Position numbers and translations under genes: made by a program. The notes beneath the pieces are model-generated. The model was given only the letters and a program-made list of their open reading frames with translations. It did not search any database and was not told the DNA's origin. From Stomoxys calcitrans (lineage: Eukaryota; Arthropoda; Insecta; Diptera; Muscidae), in assembly GCF_963082655.1 (NCBI RefSeq), contig NC_081552.1, positions 121,682,458-121,746,457 on the forward strand: 64,000 nucleotides of DNA, in the 5' to 3' direction. Positions 10,475 through 21,289 of this stretch are shown here, one piece after another. The stretch's first letter is position 1; each line of letters starts with the position of its first letter.

Positions 10475-13273
10475 TTATCTAGAATCCCTAAAGTGATCTA
10501 GTAATTTACCTTTAAATGTTACAACGTTACTGATGGTTTGAAGGTCGTGCGGGAGAGAGTTCCAGAGCTGAACGGCGAATATAAATAGATGCCATTGAGA
10601 GACTAAGCTACGGTGTATCATTGGAATCAATTTGTTTCCTCGGTTCGACCTTGCAAATCTGATTCTCTCAAATAAATGAGATGGTGCCTGTGTATATATT
10701 ATCCTATGTAAAAAGGTCAATGACCTCATGAGCAAAACATCACGAAATGATACACCATATAAGGATCTGGAGAAACGGAAAGTGGAGTCTCGTCGACGAA
10801 GACCATATACATAGCGTACCACACTGTTGAAGAAAGTATCGATCTTACGACTGCTTCGAGAATCACAGTTTGCAAATAGCTCACAACCGTAGAGTAGGCT
10901 AGGTATAATATATGACTTTGCCAAAAGTATTCTTACCCAAAGAGGAGTAAGTTGTTGAGTGGACCAAAGCGAGCGAAGCTTTGAATACCCTTGACCAACA
11001 GCAGCATTAATATGGTCTGTCCACGACAAGGTACTGTTGAAAGTCACCCCCAGGTTCTTTGCACGAGCCACGATCTCTAACCTCTCATTAGCAACAACAA
11101 CAACAGGATCGCAAGTGAAACGTGAAACCCTTTTCTTAATAACCATGCACTTCGACTTGAGAGGATTAAGGCACAAGCCATTAGCATTTGCCCATTCATA
11201 AATTCTGGACAGGTCATGGTTCAGCATCCTGACATGGTCGTCTAAGCATTCCTTCGTGCTACTTATATAGACCTGCACATCATCAGCATACATGTGGGTC
11301 TTACAAAATGAGAGCTGGTCTGGCAGGTCGTTGCTATATAAAGAAAATAGAATAGGACCCAAGATTGAACCCTGGGGCACTCCTCGAATAACAGGCAAGG
11401 GACTAGAAACTGATGACTTCGAAACCACGGATTGGGTACGATTGGAGAGATATGACATGATTAAACGAACAGACGAAGACGAGAAATGAAACAGGTTTTT
11501 TAATTTTGCTGCCAACATAGTGTGATCGACCGTATCGAATGCCTTTGAATGGTCGAGGAGAACAAGCAAATTCAATTCGTCATTCTCCAAGTTACTCCTG
11601 ATATCCTCCACCACATCTGCTAGAGCACTTATACAACTACGTCCGGGACGGAAACCTGACTGCTTCTCATATAAAAGAGAGTTCTCATTTATATACGAAA
11701 ATATCTGTCTATACATTATCTTCTCAAAGACTTTGGACAGAAAACACAAAATGGAGATGGGCCGAAACTCCCTACAATTCTTGGGTAAGGGTATAACTTT
11801 AGCGTACTTCCATGCCACCGGAAATGAACTTCTGGTCAAAATGCTGTTAAAAATGTGGGTAATGTATGGCAAAATAAATGGTAATAGTACCTTGAGAAAT
11901 CTTGGTTCAATGCCGTCGAATCCAACTGCATTTGACTTCACCATGGAGAAACCAAGTACCACATCGTTCTGTTCTATACCCGAAAATTCAAAACCTTCAC
12001 TGTGACGATCCCCAAGAGTAAACTCAAAGTCATAGAAACTAGGATCTATGGGGTTTGTTGGAATATTGGTGAAAGTAGCATTAAGCTGGTCCACATCCAC
12101 ATCAGTGATGTTATCGGGGGATCTGCGACCGATACCAATGTCGTGAATGGTCTTCCAAGTCTTCCTCGAACCGATCGCAGAGGTAAAACGTCTGAGGTAG
12201 TAATTGATCTTGGCAGCTCTTATCAACTTATTGACACGGGATCTGTTGGAGCGATATTCCTCTCGTAGGTGCGACGTCCTAAAACGTTTCCATCTACGGT
12301 ATGCAGTGTTTCGGGACTCAATTGCAACACGAATATCTGCCGAAAACCAAGGTTTAGTCTTCGAACAAATTTGTCTCATTTTGATCGGGAGCACAAAATC
12401 TTGGACAGCGCACACATTTCTAGATAAAAAGTTCACCTGATCGTCTATCGATTCCATGCGGTATAGCAGACTCCAATCGATATCAGAAATCAAAGAAGGT
12501 AAGGCTTCGTGGTCCAGACTATTGAAATCTCTATATGAGTAAGACTCCTCCCTTCCAAGGATCTCAAAGTTGTAAGACAGAAAAATCAAGTCATGGTTGG
12601 AGAAGCACGATGCGGACAGTTGGTCATACAATGAAACTTTAGAAATCTCACTGACAAAAAACAAATCAAGGAGGGTACTGGAACTGGACGAAAAATGAGT
12701 CGGCATGGATGTGTTGAAAGGTAATAAGCCCAATGAAGACATCTGGGCTGTGAGACTTGAGTCCAAAAGAATGTTGGAATTTAGATCCCCTGCAATAATG
12801 ACATCCGGGTAGGTAATCGTAAGGTGTTCCACTACTTCCAAGAATGGTTGTATGTCAATATTGTTATTTGGCCTATAGACACAACCAAGTAACAGCTTCC
12901 TTTCCGTGGCAGATAATTCTATAAACACATATTCAATGCTATCATCAGCTACTGATCTGGCACAAATGCGAGACCTCAGATTGTCGCGGACATAAATCGC
13001 TGTGCCGCCTCCTCTGCGTGGTCTATCAGCCCTGTAGACAGTATACCCAACAAGATCAATGAAAGAATCAGGAGTAGTCTCCTTCAGCCACGTCTCTGAT
13101 ACGCAAATAGCATCCAAACCTGAATTCTCAAAGATAAATCGGAATTCATCAATCTTATTATTCAGGCTTTGGGCGTTAATGTGACATATCTTCAAACCAC
13201 TCCGTTGGCCTGCCAGAATTCTAATCATATTCGCCGTCAAGTCCCTAGTGTTATGGTTAGCTAGGCTCGCCAT
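10475..13273 (-). CDS. LINE ORF2 protein: AP-endonuclease plus reverse transcriptase, intact
   Basis: This is a 932-aa protein. Residues about 25-235 form an apurinic-type endonuclease that would nick the target DNA: HINAQSLNNK (N33), SETWL (E60), AGDLNSN (D163, N165), SNHDL (H227, D228). Residues about 440-740 form the reverse transcriptase: FRPISIL, SGFRPGRS, motif A LLDHSKAFD (D574), GVPQGSILGP (631-640), catalytic YADD (662-665), then LGVTFNSTLSW. The C-terminal part (about 800-932) contains LYGVSFRDVLLMRSL and ends with FKGKLLDHF. No RNase H domain is seen. The function is target-primed reverse transcription of the element's own RNA. The chosen Met at 13273 comes just before the endonuclease. 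No stops or frameshifts occur. Confidence 0.92.
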   Translation of the reverse strand: MASLANHNTRDLTANMIRILAGQRSGLKICHINAQSLNNKIDEFRFIFENSGLDAICVSETWLKETTPDSFIDLVGYTVYRADRPRRGGGTAIYVRDNLRSRICARSVADDSIEYVFIELSATERKLLLGCVYRPNNNIDIQPFLEVVEHLTITYPDVIIAGDLNSNILLDSSLTAQMSSLGLLPFNTSMPTHFSSSSSTLLDLFFVSEISKVSLYDQLSASCFSNHDLIFLSYNFEILGREESYSYRDFNSLDHEALPSLISDIDWSLLYRMESIDDQVNFLSRNVCAVQDFVLPIKMRQICSKTKPWFSADIRVAIESRNTAYRRWKRFRTSHLREEYRSNRSRVNKLIRAAKINYYLRRFTSAIGSRKTWKTIHDIGIGRRSPDNITDVDVDQLNATFTNIPTNPIDPSFYDFEFTLGDRHSEGFEFSGIEQNDVVLGFSMVKSNAVGFDGIEPRFLKVLLPFILPYITHIFNSILTRSSFPVAWKYAKVIPLPKNCREFRPISILCFLSKVFEKIMYRQIFSYINENSLLYEKQSGFRPGRSCISALADVVEDIRSNLENDELNLLVLLDHSKAFDTVDHTMLAAKLKNLFHFSSSSVRLIMSYLSNRTQSVVSKSSVSSPLPVIRGVPQGSILGPILFSLYSNDLPDQLSFCKTHMYADDVQVYISSTKECLDDHVRMLNHDLSRIYEWANANGLCLNPLKSKCMVIKKRVSRFTCDPVVVVANERLEIVARAKNLGVTFNSTLSWTDHINAAVGQGYSKLRSLWSTQQLTPLWVRILLAKSYIIPSLLYGCELFANCDSRSSRKIDTFFNSVVRYVYGLRRRDSTFRFSRSLYGVSFRDVLLMRSLTFLHRIIYTQAPSHLFERIRFARSNRGNKLIPMIHRSLVSQWHLFIFAVQLWNSLPHDLQTISNVVTFKGKLLDHFRDSR

Positions 13274-13488
13274 ATTTTAGGAAAAAATAATAAATCAAAA
13301 TTCTACCATCAGTATCGCTGCAGAGGAATAAATGATCACAATTAATGTTGTAAAAGTTGTTAAATTGAAGATAGTGATAAAAGAAATAAAATATTAAAAT
13401 TAAATAGGTAAACAATTTAAAAAATGGTTTAAAACTAGTTATAAAGTTTGAAAAAAGTATTGTGTAATTTCCGTGAAGTTTGAAAAAT

Positions 13489-14442
13489 TTACTGAACGTT
13501 GGTATTAGCAAAATGCGGTGAGAATTCGTTATGCCGAAATCTATTTAGGGCGTCAGCATGTTCAATAACTACAGGATCATCGTTGGGGCCATGTTTAACA
13601 AACACGAGTCCCTTGAATGTGAACGCCGAGTAAATAAGTTTTTTCTTCTTTAGCGATACAGCATCCTGAAGTATTCTGTAGTTGGTGTTCGATAGGTTCT
13701 CGTTTATGTAAAATTTGTGATCCGAGTCGAGACCTAATAAACGGAGCAAAAGGGAATTGCCATTTTTTTTCCTGAAAGCAGACAGTGACTTCAGGAAGAA
13801 ATTTTTGTCATAAGGAGACATAAACGTGGCAATAATAACGGCATCTGGAGAATTGCGTTCTTTTGTATTATTTCTATTCTTCAGACGGTGAATCGTTTTG
13901 AGCTTGGGAGAAGGAATGTTGCAGCTGGCACAAATTTTCCCAAATACGTTAAATAGATTTTCATTTTCGTGAAACGGTACCCCATTTATACGTACATCCG
14001 CTGCAACTGAGGCATTTTCTTGTCTAAGGGCCTGAAGTTTTAATTCTTTGATCTCACCCTTCAGAAGATCAATTTCTAGAGCAGCAGATTCAAGTTTATT
14101 AACTCTATCATTAATGTCTGCGATTTCTGTCCTTAATTCGCAAAGCTTTTTATCTAGCTCGTTTAGAAGGCGATTCTCAGACTCCCGAAGTAAGGATTTC
14201 ATGCGATCTTCAAATCGGCTGCAGAGTTTCTCGAAACGATCATCAAGAAGTTGAATCATACGTAAAGGTGAATCGGATAGTCGTGGCGTTTTAGATATGT
14301 TACCAACCAAGGATCGTTGAAAAATGCTGTCCCGATTTCTTTTGGGTGCCCTGGCGTCCCCAGATACGTGTTCATCGGCACCAGCCTCAATAGGTTTAGC
14401 AAACACATCATTGCGGCTGTTTGGTTTTGGCGAGACACTCAT
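13489..14442 (-). CDS. LINE ORF1 protein with coiled coil, intact
   Basis: This is a 317-aa basic protein. After a polar N-terminus (1-60), residues about 65-140 are rich in E, K, R and L with heptad spacing (LLDDRFEKLCSRFEDRM, LRTEIADINDRVNKLES), predicted as a coiled coil. Residues about 145-290 (AADVRINGVPFHENENLF, then KLKTIHRLKNR, then NENLSNTNYRIL) resemble the RNA-binding 'FP-like' domain found in many insect LINE ORF1 proteins. It would form an RNA-binding trimer that coats the LINE transcript. It lies 215 bp upstream of ORF2 in another frame. A zinc knuckle is not visible. The identification rests on position and layout. Confidence 0.85.
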   Translation of the reverse strand: MSVSPKPNSRNDVFAKPIEAGADEHVSGDARAPKRNRDSIFQRSLVGNISKTPRLSDSPLRMIQLLDDRFEKLCSRFEDRMKSLLRESENRLLNELDKKLCELRTEIADINDRVNKLESAALEIDLLKGEIKELKLQALRQENASVAADVRINGVPFHENENLFNVFGKICASCNIPSPKLKTIHRLKNRNNTKERNSPDAVIIATFMSPYDKNFFLKSLSAFRKKNGNSLLLRLLGLDSDHKFYINENLSNTNYRILQDAVSLKKKKLIYSAFTFKGLVFVKHGPNDDPVVIEHADALNRFRHNEFSPHFANTNVQ

Positions 14443-15105
14443 GATGCAAATAGTAAAGTGTAAAGGGGATTGAGGACTAGAAATGGTTCGTAATGGGATA
14501 AGGCGGAAGATTTTATGAACCGCCTAAAACTATGCATCACTTTAGGAAATGTATAATGGCAGCACTGTGAGTTTCAGCAATCGATGAAACGGGCACTTAA
14601 ATCGATTATATGTTGAAATGATGACAAGGTCCAACAAAAAGGTTTGAAAGAGTAGCACAGCTGATGTTTATTTATTTTCTTTCAAAGCAGCTGCCCTTCC
14701 AGTCAAGAGTTTTGCAATCTTGAAAATTATTTTCACAAAAAGCAATTAAAACAGCTCACCAACAAGCAGGAAACAGCTCCCTTCATTCACAAACACGGTG
14801 CAACAAAAGACGAACTGATATCAGCGACAACAAACAGGAACGGACGCTTGTTTTATATAAAATCACCACAACAACACGGAGCCGCGGCCACACTCAACCG
14901 TCTTTACATTTTATTATAGTTTCATGCATACTTTTTGAGCCTTCAAAATGCGCTTTAGTATGCTAGAATATTTCCGTATTGCTTCCAAGATAGGAACAAT
15001 TTCTTGCTGGGATATGGTGCCCCTGGCCCAAAAGTGGTCTTCCAGGCTGGCTTGCTGTCATCTGAGCCATTGTTGCGCTACTGGTGGGAACGGAGTTACC
15101 CACTC

Positions 15106-15345
15106 CTAATGACTGTCTGGTAGCTTCGACAATATCAAGCGACTCATCGTTCTAGCCTGGTCTCTCTCAAAATCGACACGGGCTAGACCGACGGCAGAAC
15201 TGATTATTAGGCGCATGGCAACACTTAGAGCCGGGTCTGCTGGAGGTACCGGAACGTCAAGGCCAGTCAGTGGGCTAAAAGTCGGTGAAGATATATGCCC
15301 CTGCGAGCCAAAAATGCTGTTCAACAATCGATACAGGTCATCCAT
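15106..15345 (-). CDS. Unrecognised 79-aa frame, possibly the gag leader of an LTR element
   Basis: The minus-strand frame starts MDDLYRLLNSIFG and contains a proline-rich stretch (LDVPVPPADPAL), then a helical part (FERDQARTMSRLILSKL). It lies about 770 bp downstream, in minus-strand order, of a primer-binding-site-like sequence at 16115-16133, where gag of an LTR retrotransposon would be expected. No Gag motif is clear, so this is positional inference. It may also be a chance frame. Confidence 0.25.
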   Translation of the reverse strand: MDDLYRLLNSIFGSQGHISSPTFSPLTGLDVPVPPADPALSVAMRLIISSAVGLARVDFERDQARTMSRLILSKLPDSH

Positions 15346-16114
15346 GCCAGTGGTAGTAGCGGAGCAACTGACGAAAACGCCAATGCGATTGGTGCATTGC
15401 TAGCTGCCGTTGTAGTTGTTGTTGTTGTTTTGATTTGCGTAGTGAGAATTTCCAGGTTGCGTGAGTTCGTGAAACAAAAAGAAAATTACAGAGGATATCT
15501 AGAAGGACGTATACGGACAAGCAAGGAGCAACACTGCGCAGTCACACAACGCGGTGGAAAAAAGCCACGATCGTTGGGGCTGCGCTAAGTCTGGCTCTAC
15601 ACCTGAGAAAATACCCACATGGGGTAAGGTAGGTCCACACTAAAAAATTTCCATTTTAGGCTATTGTATTGTACGTACTGATAAAAAGAATTTACTTAAA
15701 TCGACTGAAACTGATCCGATAATGTACCCGCGGCTACCACACTTCCAAGACGATAACCTTGATCAAGCGGGACCACTTCGTACACTTCCGACCAGGTTAC
15801 CACGTCTTTCATGAGAACAAAACAACAACAAAATTAAATTATCGGTCTATTGTAATAAAGATTGATTTGGAAATATCCACAAATCTCTGCCCTTCGGAAA
15901 AGTAATTAGCCTGCCATTACTGAGCAACAGCTAAGACTCCCGAAGCGTAAATTTACTGATAATCGAGCCTTCCATAAAGACTAACCAATTCACGTCTTGT
16001 CTACAGCGAGCAACGCGGTAAGGCCTCTTAAGTATACTTTACCGGGACTACACTTTTGACAAAACACGAAAACGGAGTAACCAAATGGAAGTTAGGACTA
16101 TTGCAAAAAGTTTC

Positions 16115-16160
16115 GGCCCCACGTTGGGCGCCATTCTGTTACCTGCACGGTTCATTATTC
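16115..16160 (-). other. LTR end and primer-binding site of a gypsy-type element
   Basis: The plus strand reads GCCCCACGTTGGGCGCCA, i.e. minus strand TGGCGCCCAACGTGGGGC. This is a classic 18-nt primer-binding site of insect LTR retrotransposons complementary to a tRNA 3' end (TGG...). On the minus strand it follows an LTR-like end (GGTAACA plus three bases). The LTR would extend to higher coordinates and the gag leader to lower ones. No matching second LTR was seen, so the element is truncated. The LTR start was not found. Confidence 0.6.
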
Positions 16161-17227
16161 TTGGCTGATATTTACCGTAGTCGGCGATTGCCGGTATGCT
16201 AGCGTTTAGCGCGGCTATTGCTCGTCGGATGGGGGTTGGTTCTTGCCAACAACCTGGTCATGTGCTGCCACTATAACAAAAAAAAAACAAAATCATACCG
16301 TACTTCACAAACAAGGATTCAAAAAAAAAAAGCGAGCCCGAAACATGTAGGAAAAGGAAAACACCAAACCGAAACAGGATCACGAACTCACACGCACAAT
16401 CACAAACACTCACCCACAAGGAACCCATGAGCTCCTATACCTTGATGCCTCTTTTCATATTTTGGGCATCCCAACTTCGGTAAGTAACTTCACTTACCTT
16501 TCACTCATTCCGACTTTCAAAATAGCCTTAGGCTGAACACATATTGTCTTCTTTCCAAAACATTATAACTCCGCCCTTTTATAGGCATAAATACAAAATA
16601 ATAATATCTTAAACTTCGACAATGGCATCTCCAGTTTTCCTTTGATCGGTCATCGTCTGGTCCCCTTTCTCCGCTGAAGTAAGGATCTCGAACTGCTTCG
16701 GCTGGGCTGCCGCTGATGTCTGTCCGCGTATAAGTAACCGTTCGTAGTTCGTTCTGTACGTCCGTATTGTCAATATAAATATATTCCACCTTTCTATTTT
16801 TTCTTTTTTTCTTTCAGTTACTCTTTTCAGGCGGGACAAGATGATATCCGCCCAGTGGGCAAAACTCCCTGATCAACGTTTTGAGGACCTACCCGGATTA
16901 GAGCTCTGATCCTAGTGCACACGGTTCCTCTATACTGGAACTCACTCAATTTAAATTGGGACAAATAACCCTTCTTGCCGCCCCAGGTAAAAGAATATGT
17001 CAAACTATGGTTTGGCAAAAATATATTTATATATGTGTAAGTGTTATTCTGTAATAAACACATTTATCTTAATAGGTTGTCCGTTGTGGTCCGAAGTTCG
17101 GAATTACCCCTGCAACCCGTGGAGGTTGCAAGCATCATCCAATCTTCCACGTAGATTGAAGCGGCAATGGTGTCTGGATGTGGCTGATGATTGACGAAGT
17201 GTATCTTGGATATTCTTGATTTTGTTG

Positions 17228-17510
17228 TAATTAGTATATTTATTCAGTTTAAGCTTCACTTAGTTTGTAACTTTTAGCTTTATTTTTTTGAAAGTTTTAG
17301 CTTTATTTAGGTTGTAAGTTTCAGTTTCTATTTAGTTAGTAAGTTCTTAGTCTTGATTAGACTGTAACTTCCAGGTTTATTTAGCTCGTAGTTTTTAGGT
17401 TATTGTTTTAAGTGCTTAGGTATGTTCAGTTTTTAGGTAGGTTTGTAGTTTTCTTTTAGGTATATTCAGATTGTAGTATTCTTTTAGGATATTTAACATG
17501 TAATATTTAG
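17228..17510. repeat. T-rich degenerate short repeats (about 20-38 bp)
   Basis: Phrases such as TTTAGCTTTATTTAGGTTGTAAG recur with variation: TTTCTATTTAGTTAGTAAG, TTGATTAGACTGTAACTTCC, GGTTTATTTAGCTCGTAG, TTTTAGGTATATTCAGATTGTAG. Spacing varies, so this is a loose array. It may be LTR or UTR sequence of the neighbouring gypsy-type remnant. Confidence 0.5.
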
Positions 17511-17647
17511 GATTATTTGCATGCAATGTTTTTCTTCATAAGATAAATTTTTTTCCAGCTTGAATTCAAAACAAATAAAAACCAAATTTTTGCTTTTTTT
17601 CACTCTGGGTTTTTTTCTTTTTACTGCTTATGGTGTTTTCATTAACA

Positions 17648-17929
17648 TTAAGTCAATTGCAGCGCTTTGTGCCACAGGGCATACAATCCAACATTAATCA
17701 CTTGGCAGAAAAATTCTTTTGACTTCACAATTTTATTTTTTAACACGTTTTTCACACATCCAGCCAACTCCAATTTCAAGGTCCAAGAGAGGGCAAGCCG
17801 ACAAGGAAGTACTCCATCTTCCTCAAATTTTCCGTCATAACAGCTTTCGACCAGTCCTTCCTTGACGGCTTCACCTCCTCTTCCACTCATTTCATTAACT
17901 GAACACCTGATTCCCAGGGTTGTACACAT
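17648..17929 (-). CDS. Hypothetical 93-aa frame
   Basis: An open minus-strand frame with a Met start (MCTTLGIRCSVNEMSGRGG) and a plausible soluble composition (LALSWTLKLELAGCVKNVLKNK). No domain is recognised. It has no visible promoter or splice context and ends next to a DINE element. It could be a remnant of a gene or mobile element, or a chance frame. Confidence 0.2.
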   Translation of the reverse strand: MCTTLGIRCSVNEMSGRGGEAVKEGLVESCYDGKFEEDGVLPCRLALSWTLKLELAGCVKNVLKNKIVKSKEFFCQVINVGLYALWHKALQLT

Positions 17930-18031
17930 ATGCTAAAAACATTCACAATCGTGATACATATGATCTAAAGGAGGATCAACACAGCTGAAAGCCGCACACC
18001 ACAGTCTTTCTGCCAAGTGTGTTTTAGTTTA

Positions 18032-18746
18032 AACAAGTAAAAGCGTGCTAAGTTCGGCCGGGTCGAATCTTATATACCCTCCACCATGGATCGCATTTGT
18101 CGAATTCTTTTCCTGGCATCTCTTTTTAGACAAAAAAGGTTATAAGAAAAGATTTACTCTGCTATTAGAGCGATATCAAGATATGTTCCGGTTTGGACCA
18201 CAATTAAATTATATGTTGGAGACCTGTGTAAAATGTCAGCCAATTCGAATAAGAATTGCCCCCTTTGGGGGCTCAAGAAGTAAAATAGAGAGATTGATTT
18301 ATATGGGAGCTGTATTGGGCTATAGACCGATTCAGACCATAACAATCACGTATGTTGATGGTCATGAGAGGATCCGTCGTACAAAATTTCAGGCAAATCG
18401 GATAATAATTGTGACCTCTAGAGGCTTAAGAAGTCAAGATCCCAGATCGGTTTATATGGCAGCTATATCAGGTTATGAACCGATTCGAACCATACTTAGC
18501 ACAAAATACTACGTGCAAAAATTCATTCAAATCAGATAAGAATTGCGACCTCTAGAGGATCAAGAAGTCAAGACCCAAGATCGGTTTATATGGCAGCTAT
18601 ATTAAAACATGGACCGATATGGCCCATTTACAATACTAACCGACCTACACTAATAAGAAGTATATGTGCAAAATTTCAAGCGGCTAGCTTTACTCCTTCG
18701 GAAGTTAGCGTGCTTTGTATACCCCCCATCCTATGGTGGAGGGTAT
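18032..18746 (-). mobile_element. DINE-like element, copy d, with the microsatellite end deleted
   Basis: In reverse orientation it starts AACAAGTAAAAGCGTGC with TTCGGCCGGGTCGAA, followed by CCCTCCACCATGG and internal repeats. It ends ACCCCCCATCCTATGGTGGAGGGTAT. About 100 bp that normally carry (GACG)n and TATATATACTTTATGGGG are missing: GTGCTTT joins directly to GTATACCCC. Removing that part did not destroy the terminal inverted repeat. Confidence 0.8.
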
Positions 18747-19134
18747 AAAAATCTTTTCACCTTCTCTGAGAGTGGAAGTTTGTCCTGTTGGGTTAAAATT
18801 TTGTGGGAATGGGAATCATGTACAGAAGTAACTACGCCGTTGAATTCGCTAATAAAGTCGTCAATTACATAACGATTTTCGTGTTACATGTTGCTAGTTG
18901 TGAATAGATACGCAGGTCTAATTCAAATTGGGAACGGCGACTCCTAGCCGCATACACACCTATTTATTTGTCTATGCTTTGCTGATAATATTGTTACAAA
19001 TTTTAGTCTAACAGGGATCTATACCAAAAATTGAAAAACAACAAAAAGTATTGTTTCCATTTCTTCAAAACACATTCAAGACCCAGGGTGTGATTTACAG
19101 CTGTTATTTCATTGCCTCTACTCTGGACTAGGTT

Positions 19135-19720
19135 TCATCCTTGCTTTGGGTTTTCGATGTCGTAAAGACTACGGCCTATTGCTCGCACGATCCTACATTT
19201 CAAATATTTCGGGCAAAGCTTGGCATTTATTTTCTTGTTAAAATCGCTAAGTTGGTGGTTGCGATGAAATACTTCCTTTCCCGGATGAAACTTTACATCT
19301 CGCGCTCGGGTATTGTAATTCGTAGACCGTTCTTTGCAACTTTTTTCGAGGTTCTTTCGAACCTCCTCCCTGATTAATTCCAAATGAGTTGCCTATGGCA
19401 AAGAGCTAAACTCTGGGTCCCTTATCGAAGACAACTGCTTAGCCAATCGATAGACACTTGCATGTGTCACCATATTTGTGTCAAAAAGTGCGAAATAAGG
19501 CGTCACTCTATTGCGGATAGGTTTTGATCCCATTCTCTCTGGTCGCCATCGAAACAAGACCTTATTGCTCCCAATATCGATTGGTTTACCCTTTCGGATG
19601 TGTTCGCCTGAGGCGAGTACAACCCAGTTTAATGATGGATTACTCCATGCCCGTCTAGAAAGTTCCAAAAATAGTTCCCTACGAACTGCTTTCCATTGTC
19701 CGACATGATAATCTCTGGGA
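19135..19720 (-). pseudogene. Integrase fragments of the broken gypsy element
   Basis: Near 19680-19740 one frame shows SDNGKQF, the second catalytic aspartate region of a retroviral-type integrase, with GVPEI just before it. Downstream frames 19668-19393 and 19383-19135 contain a C-terminal integrase part (YNTRARDVKFHPGKEVFHRNH, then DIENPKQG). Frame changes occur at about 19670 and 19390. The HHCC zinc region should lie at 19.9-20.1 kb but is too decayed to read with confidence. Confidence 0.65.
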
Positions 19721-20170
19721 CTCCAAACTTGTGGAACACTTCAGCGGTTAAAAACCTGGCCATGTTTCTAGAGGTGGTTTTGACATAGGCTTCAACAATA
19801 CAAACTTAGTGACATGGTCAAGGACTATAAAAATATAGGAATTCCCGGCTTTCGACCGGAAGTATGGCTCTCTATTTTGTACTCTGATCCCATAGGCTGT
19901 TTCAAATTCTAATAATTGGACTTGGCCCCTTTACAGATCTCACACCTCTTAACTAAATCACGGACCTGTGCACTCATATTCGGCCAGTAGTACAGATCCC
20001 GCAACCTTTTCAGAGTTTTATGAAAACCTCAATGCGCCGCCGTAGCTTGTTTATGTGCCCTTGCTATAGTGGTTGACGTCAATCGTGCCGAGACCCATAG
20101 TTTCCAAACATAGTCTTCGCACGGCATATCAACAGTCACGGGGATTGTCCTCTTGTAAATGAGTCCGTCT

Positions 20171-20371
20171 TTAACCATCTAGTCTGGCAATGAGTCTTTG
20201 TTCCCTGAGTTGCCTGTTGGACATCAGCCACTTCACCGAAGATTGGTCCGTAATCACCGTAAACGGCATTAGCTCAATGTAGGATCGGAACTTCTTGATG
20301 GCCATCTTTTGCGTCGGTGTTAACTTCTGGGATATCGAGTGCTCGCCTCCATCCACTCCCCCAACACCCAC
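20171..20371 (-). pseudogene. RNase H fragment of the broken gypsy element
   Basis: The 66-aa frame contains LTPTQKMAIKKFRSYIELMPFTVITDQSSVKWLMS, the typical Ty3/gypsy RNase H stretch with the D of VITDQSS. A stop and frame change separate it from both neighbours. Confidence 0.72.
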
Positions 20372-20466
20372 ATCCTATGCGTCACACTGGACGAAAAACG
20401 GTATGGCAAAATCAGGATGTGGTAAAACGGGACTTTAGGTGAGTGCTTCCTTCAACCTTGGCTTCC

Positions 20467-21278
20467 TCAATCCAGGATAAATCGGCGATGCCACCCAGTC
20501 AGGCCAGTGAATCTTCTGAGCTGCCTAACAGTGTTAGGTGGTCGCATTGTAGTATTTCCTTCTCCGACAATGTAGCCCAAGTACCTGAAATCGCGAAAAC
20601 AAAATTTCGATTTGCCCACATTTATTGTTAAGCCAGCATTCGTCAAGGCTTTCGCCACTTGCGTCAACAGCTCCAAATGGGTTCTGAAATCGGGTGCATT
20701 ATGAGTAAGTCGTCCAAGTAGACGAACACTCGCTCCCGCAATTGCCCTTGGATGACCTTGTCCGTTAATCGACATAACCTTTGGCCCTAACCTAGCAGCC
20801 CAAAAGCATGACTGTAAAATGGTACAAGGGTCTTCCCGGCAGGGTGAACACCGTCTTCTCCCTACTTTTTAACTCGAAAGGGGTCTTTCACACTCGAGAT
20901 AAAATGCGTGTCTCCCAGCCTACTTAGCAGACCCTCAATATTCGGAAGTGGATAGGCATATTTTACCATAGGGGGATTGAGCTTCCTCGCATCGAGGCAC
21001 AACAGGTTCGTAGTGCCCTTGCGCACCAAGGTAACGGGGTTGTTCCACGGGCTTTGACTCTGCTCAATGACTCCCATGGCAATCGTCCTATCCAGCTCCG
21101 AGTACGTCAGCTGCTGGCCGGCAGGCGATACGGGATAATGCCTCAGCTTGACGGGTTCTGCCTCTGCGGTGTCGATGCTGTGTTCCTCCAATACCTTATG
21201 TGCCCTAAAATCGCATAATCGCATCGTCATAATGACAGACCTGTATGGAAATATAGGGAATCCCATCTTCTCCACCAA
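20467..21278 (-). pseudogene. Reverse transcriptase pieces of the broken gypsy element
   Basis: The 21278-20862 frame carries the RT entry (HYPVSPAGQQLTYSELDR, QSPWNNPVTLV, LDARKLNPPMVKYAYPLP). It ends where motif A should be: SSVKDPF replaces the usual VDLKDAF, so the first catalytic Asp is damaged. The catalytic YLDD is still readable in another frame near 20706-20722. The 20775-20467 frame carries the thumb/connection (GKSKFCFRDFRYLGYIV, LRRFTGLTGWHRRF). Frameshifts lie at about 20860 and 20775. Confidence 0.75.
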
Positions 21279-21289
21279 CTACAAACACC

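Larger units (their letters stand above)
10181..14900 (-). mobile_element. Apparently full-length Jockey/CR1-type LINE with two intact ORFs
   Basis: The minus strand carries a 5' region (about 14443-14900), ORF1 (14442-13489), a 215-bp spacer, ORF2 (13273-10475), a 3' UTR and a short tandem 3' tail. Both ORFs are uninterrupted, and all endonuclease and RT catalytic residues checked are present. The 5' boundary is an estimate, since no unambiguous target-site duplication was found. The family is Jockey/CR1-like from RT motifs and the short-repeat tail rather than poly-A; the exact clade is not assigned. It is the youngest-looking autonomous element in the window. Confidence 0.83.

Noticed and set aside
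13257..13511. 84-aa minus-strand frame between LINE ORF2 and ORF1
   Set aside because: It is low-complexity F/Y/I-rich, overlaps both ORFs by a few bases and looks like a chance reading of the AT-rich inter-ORF spacer.
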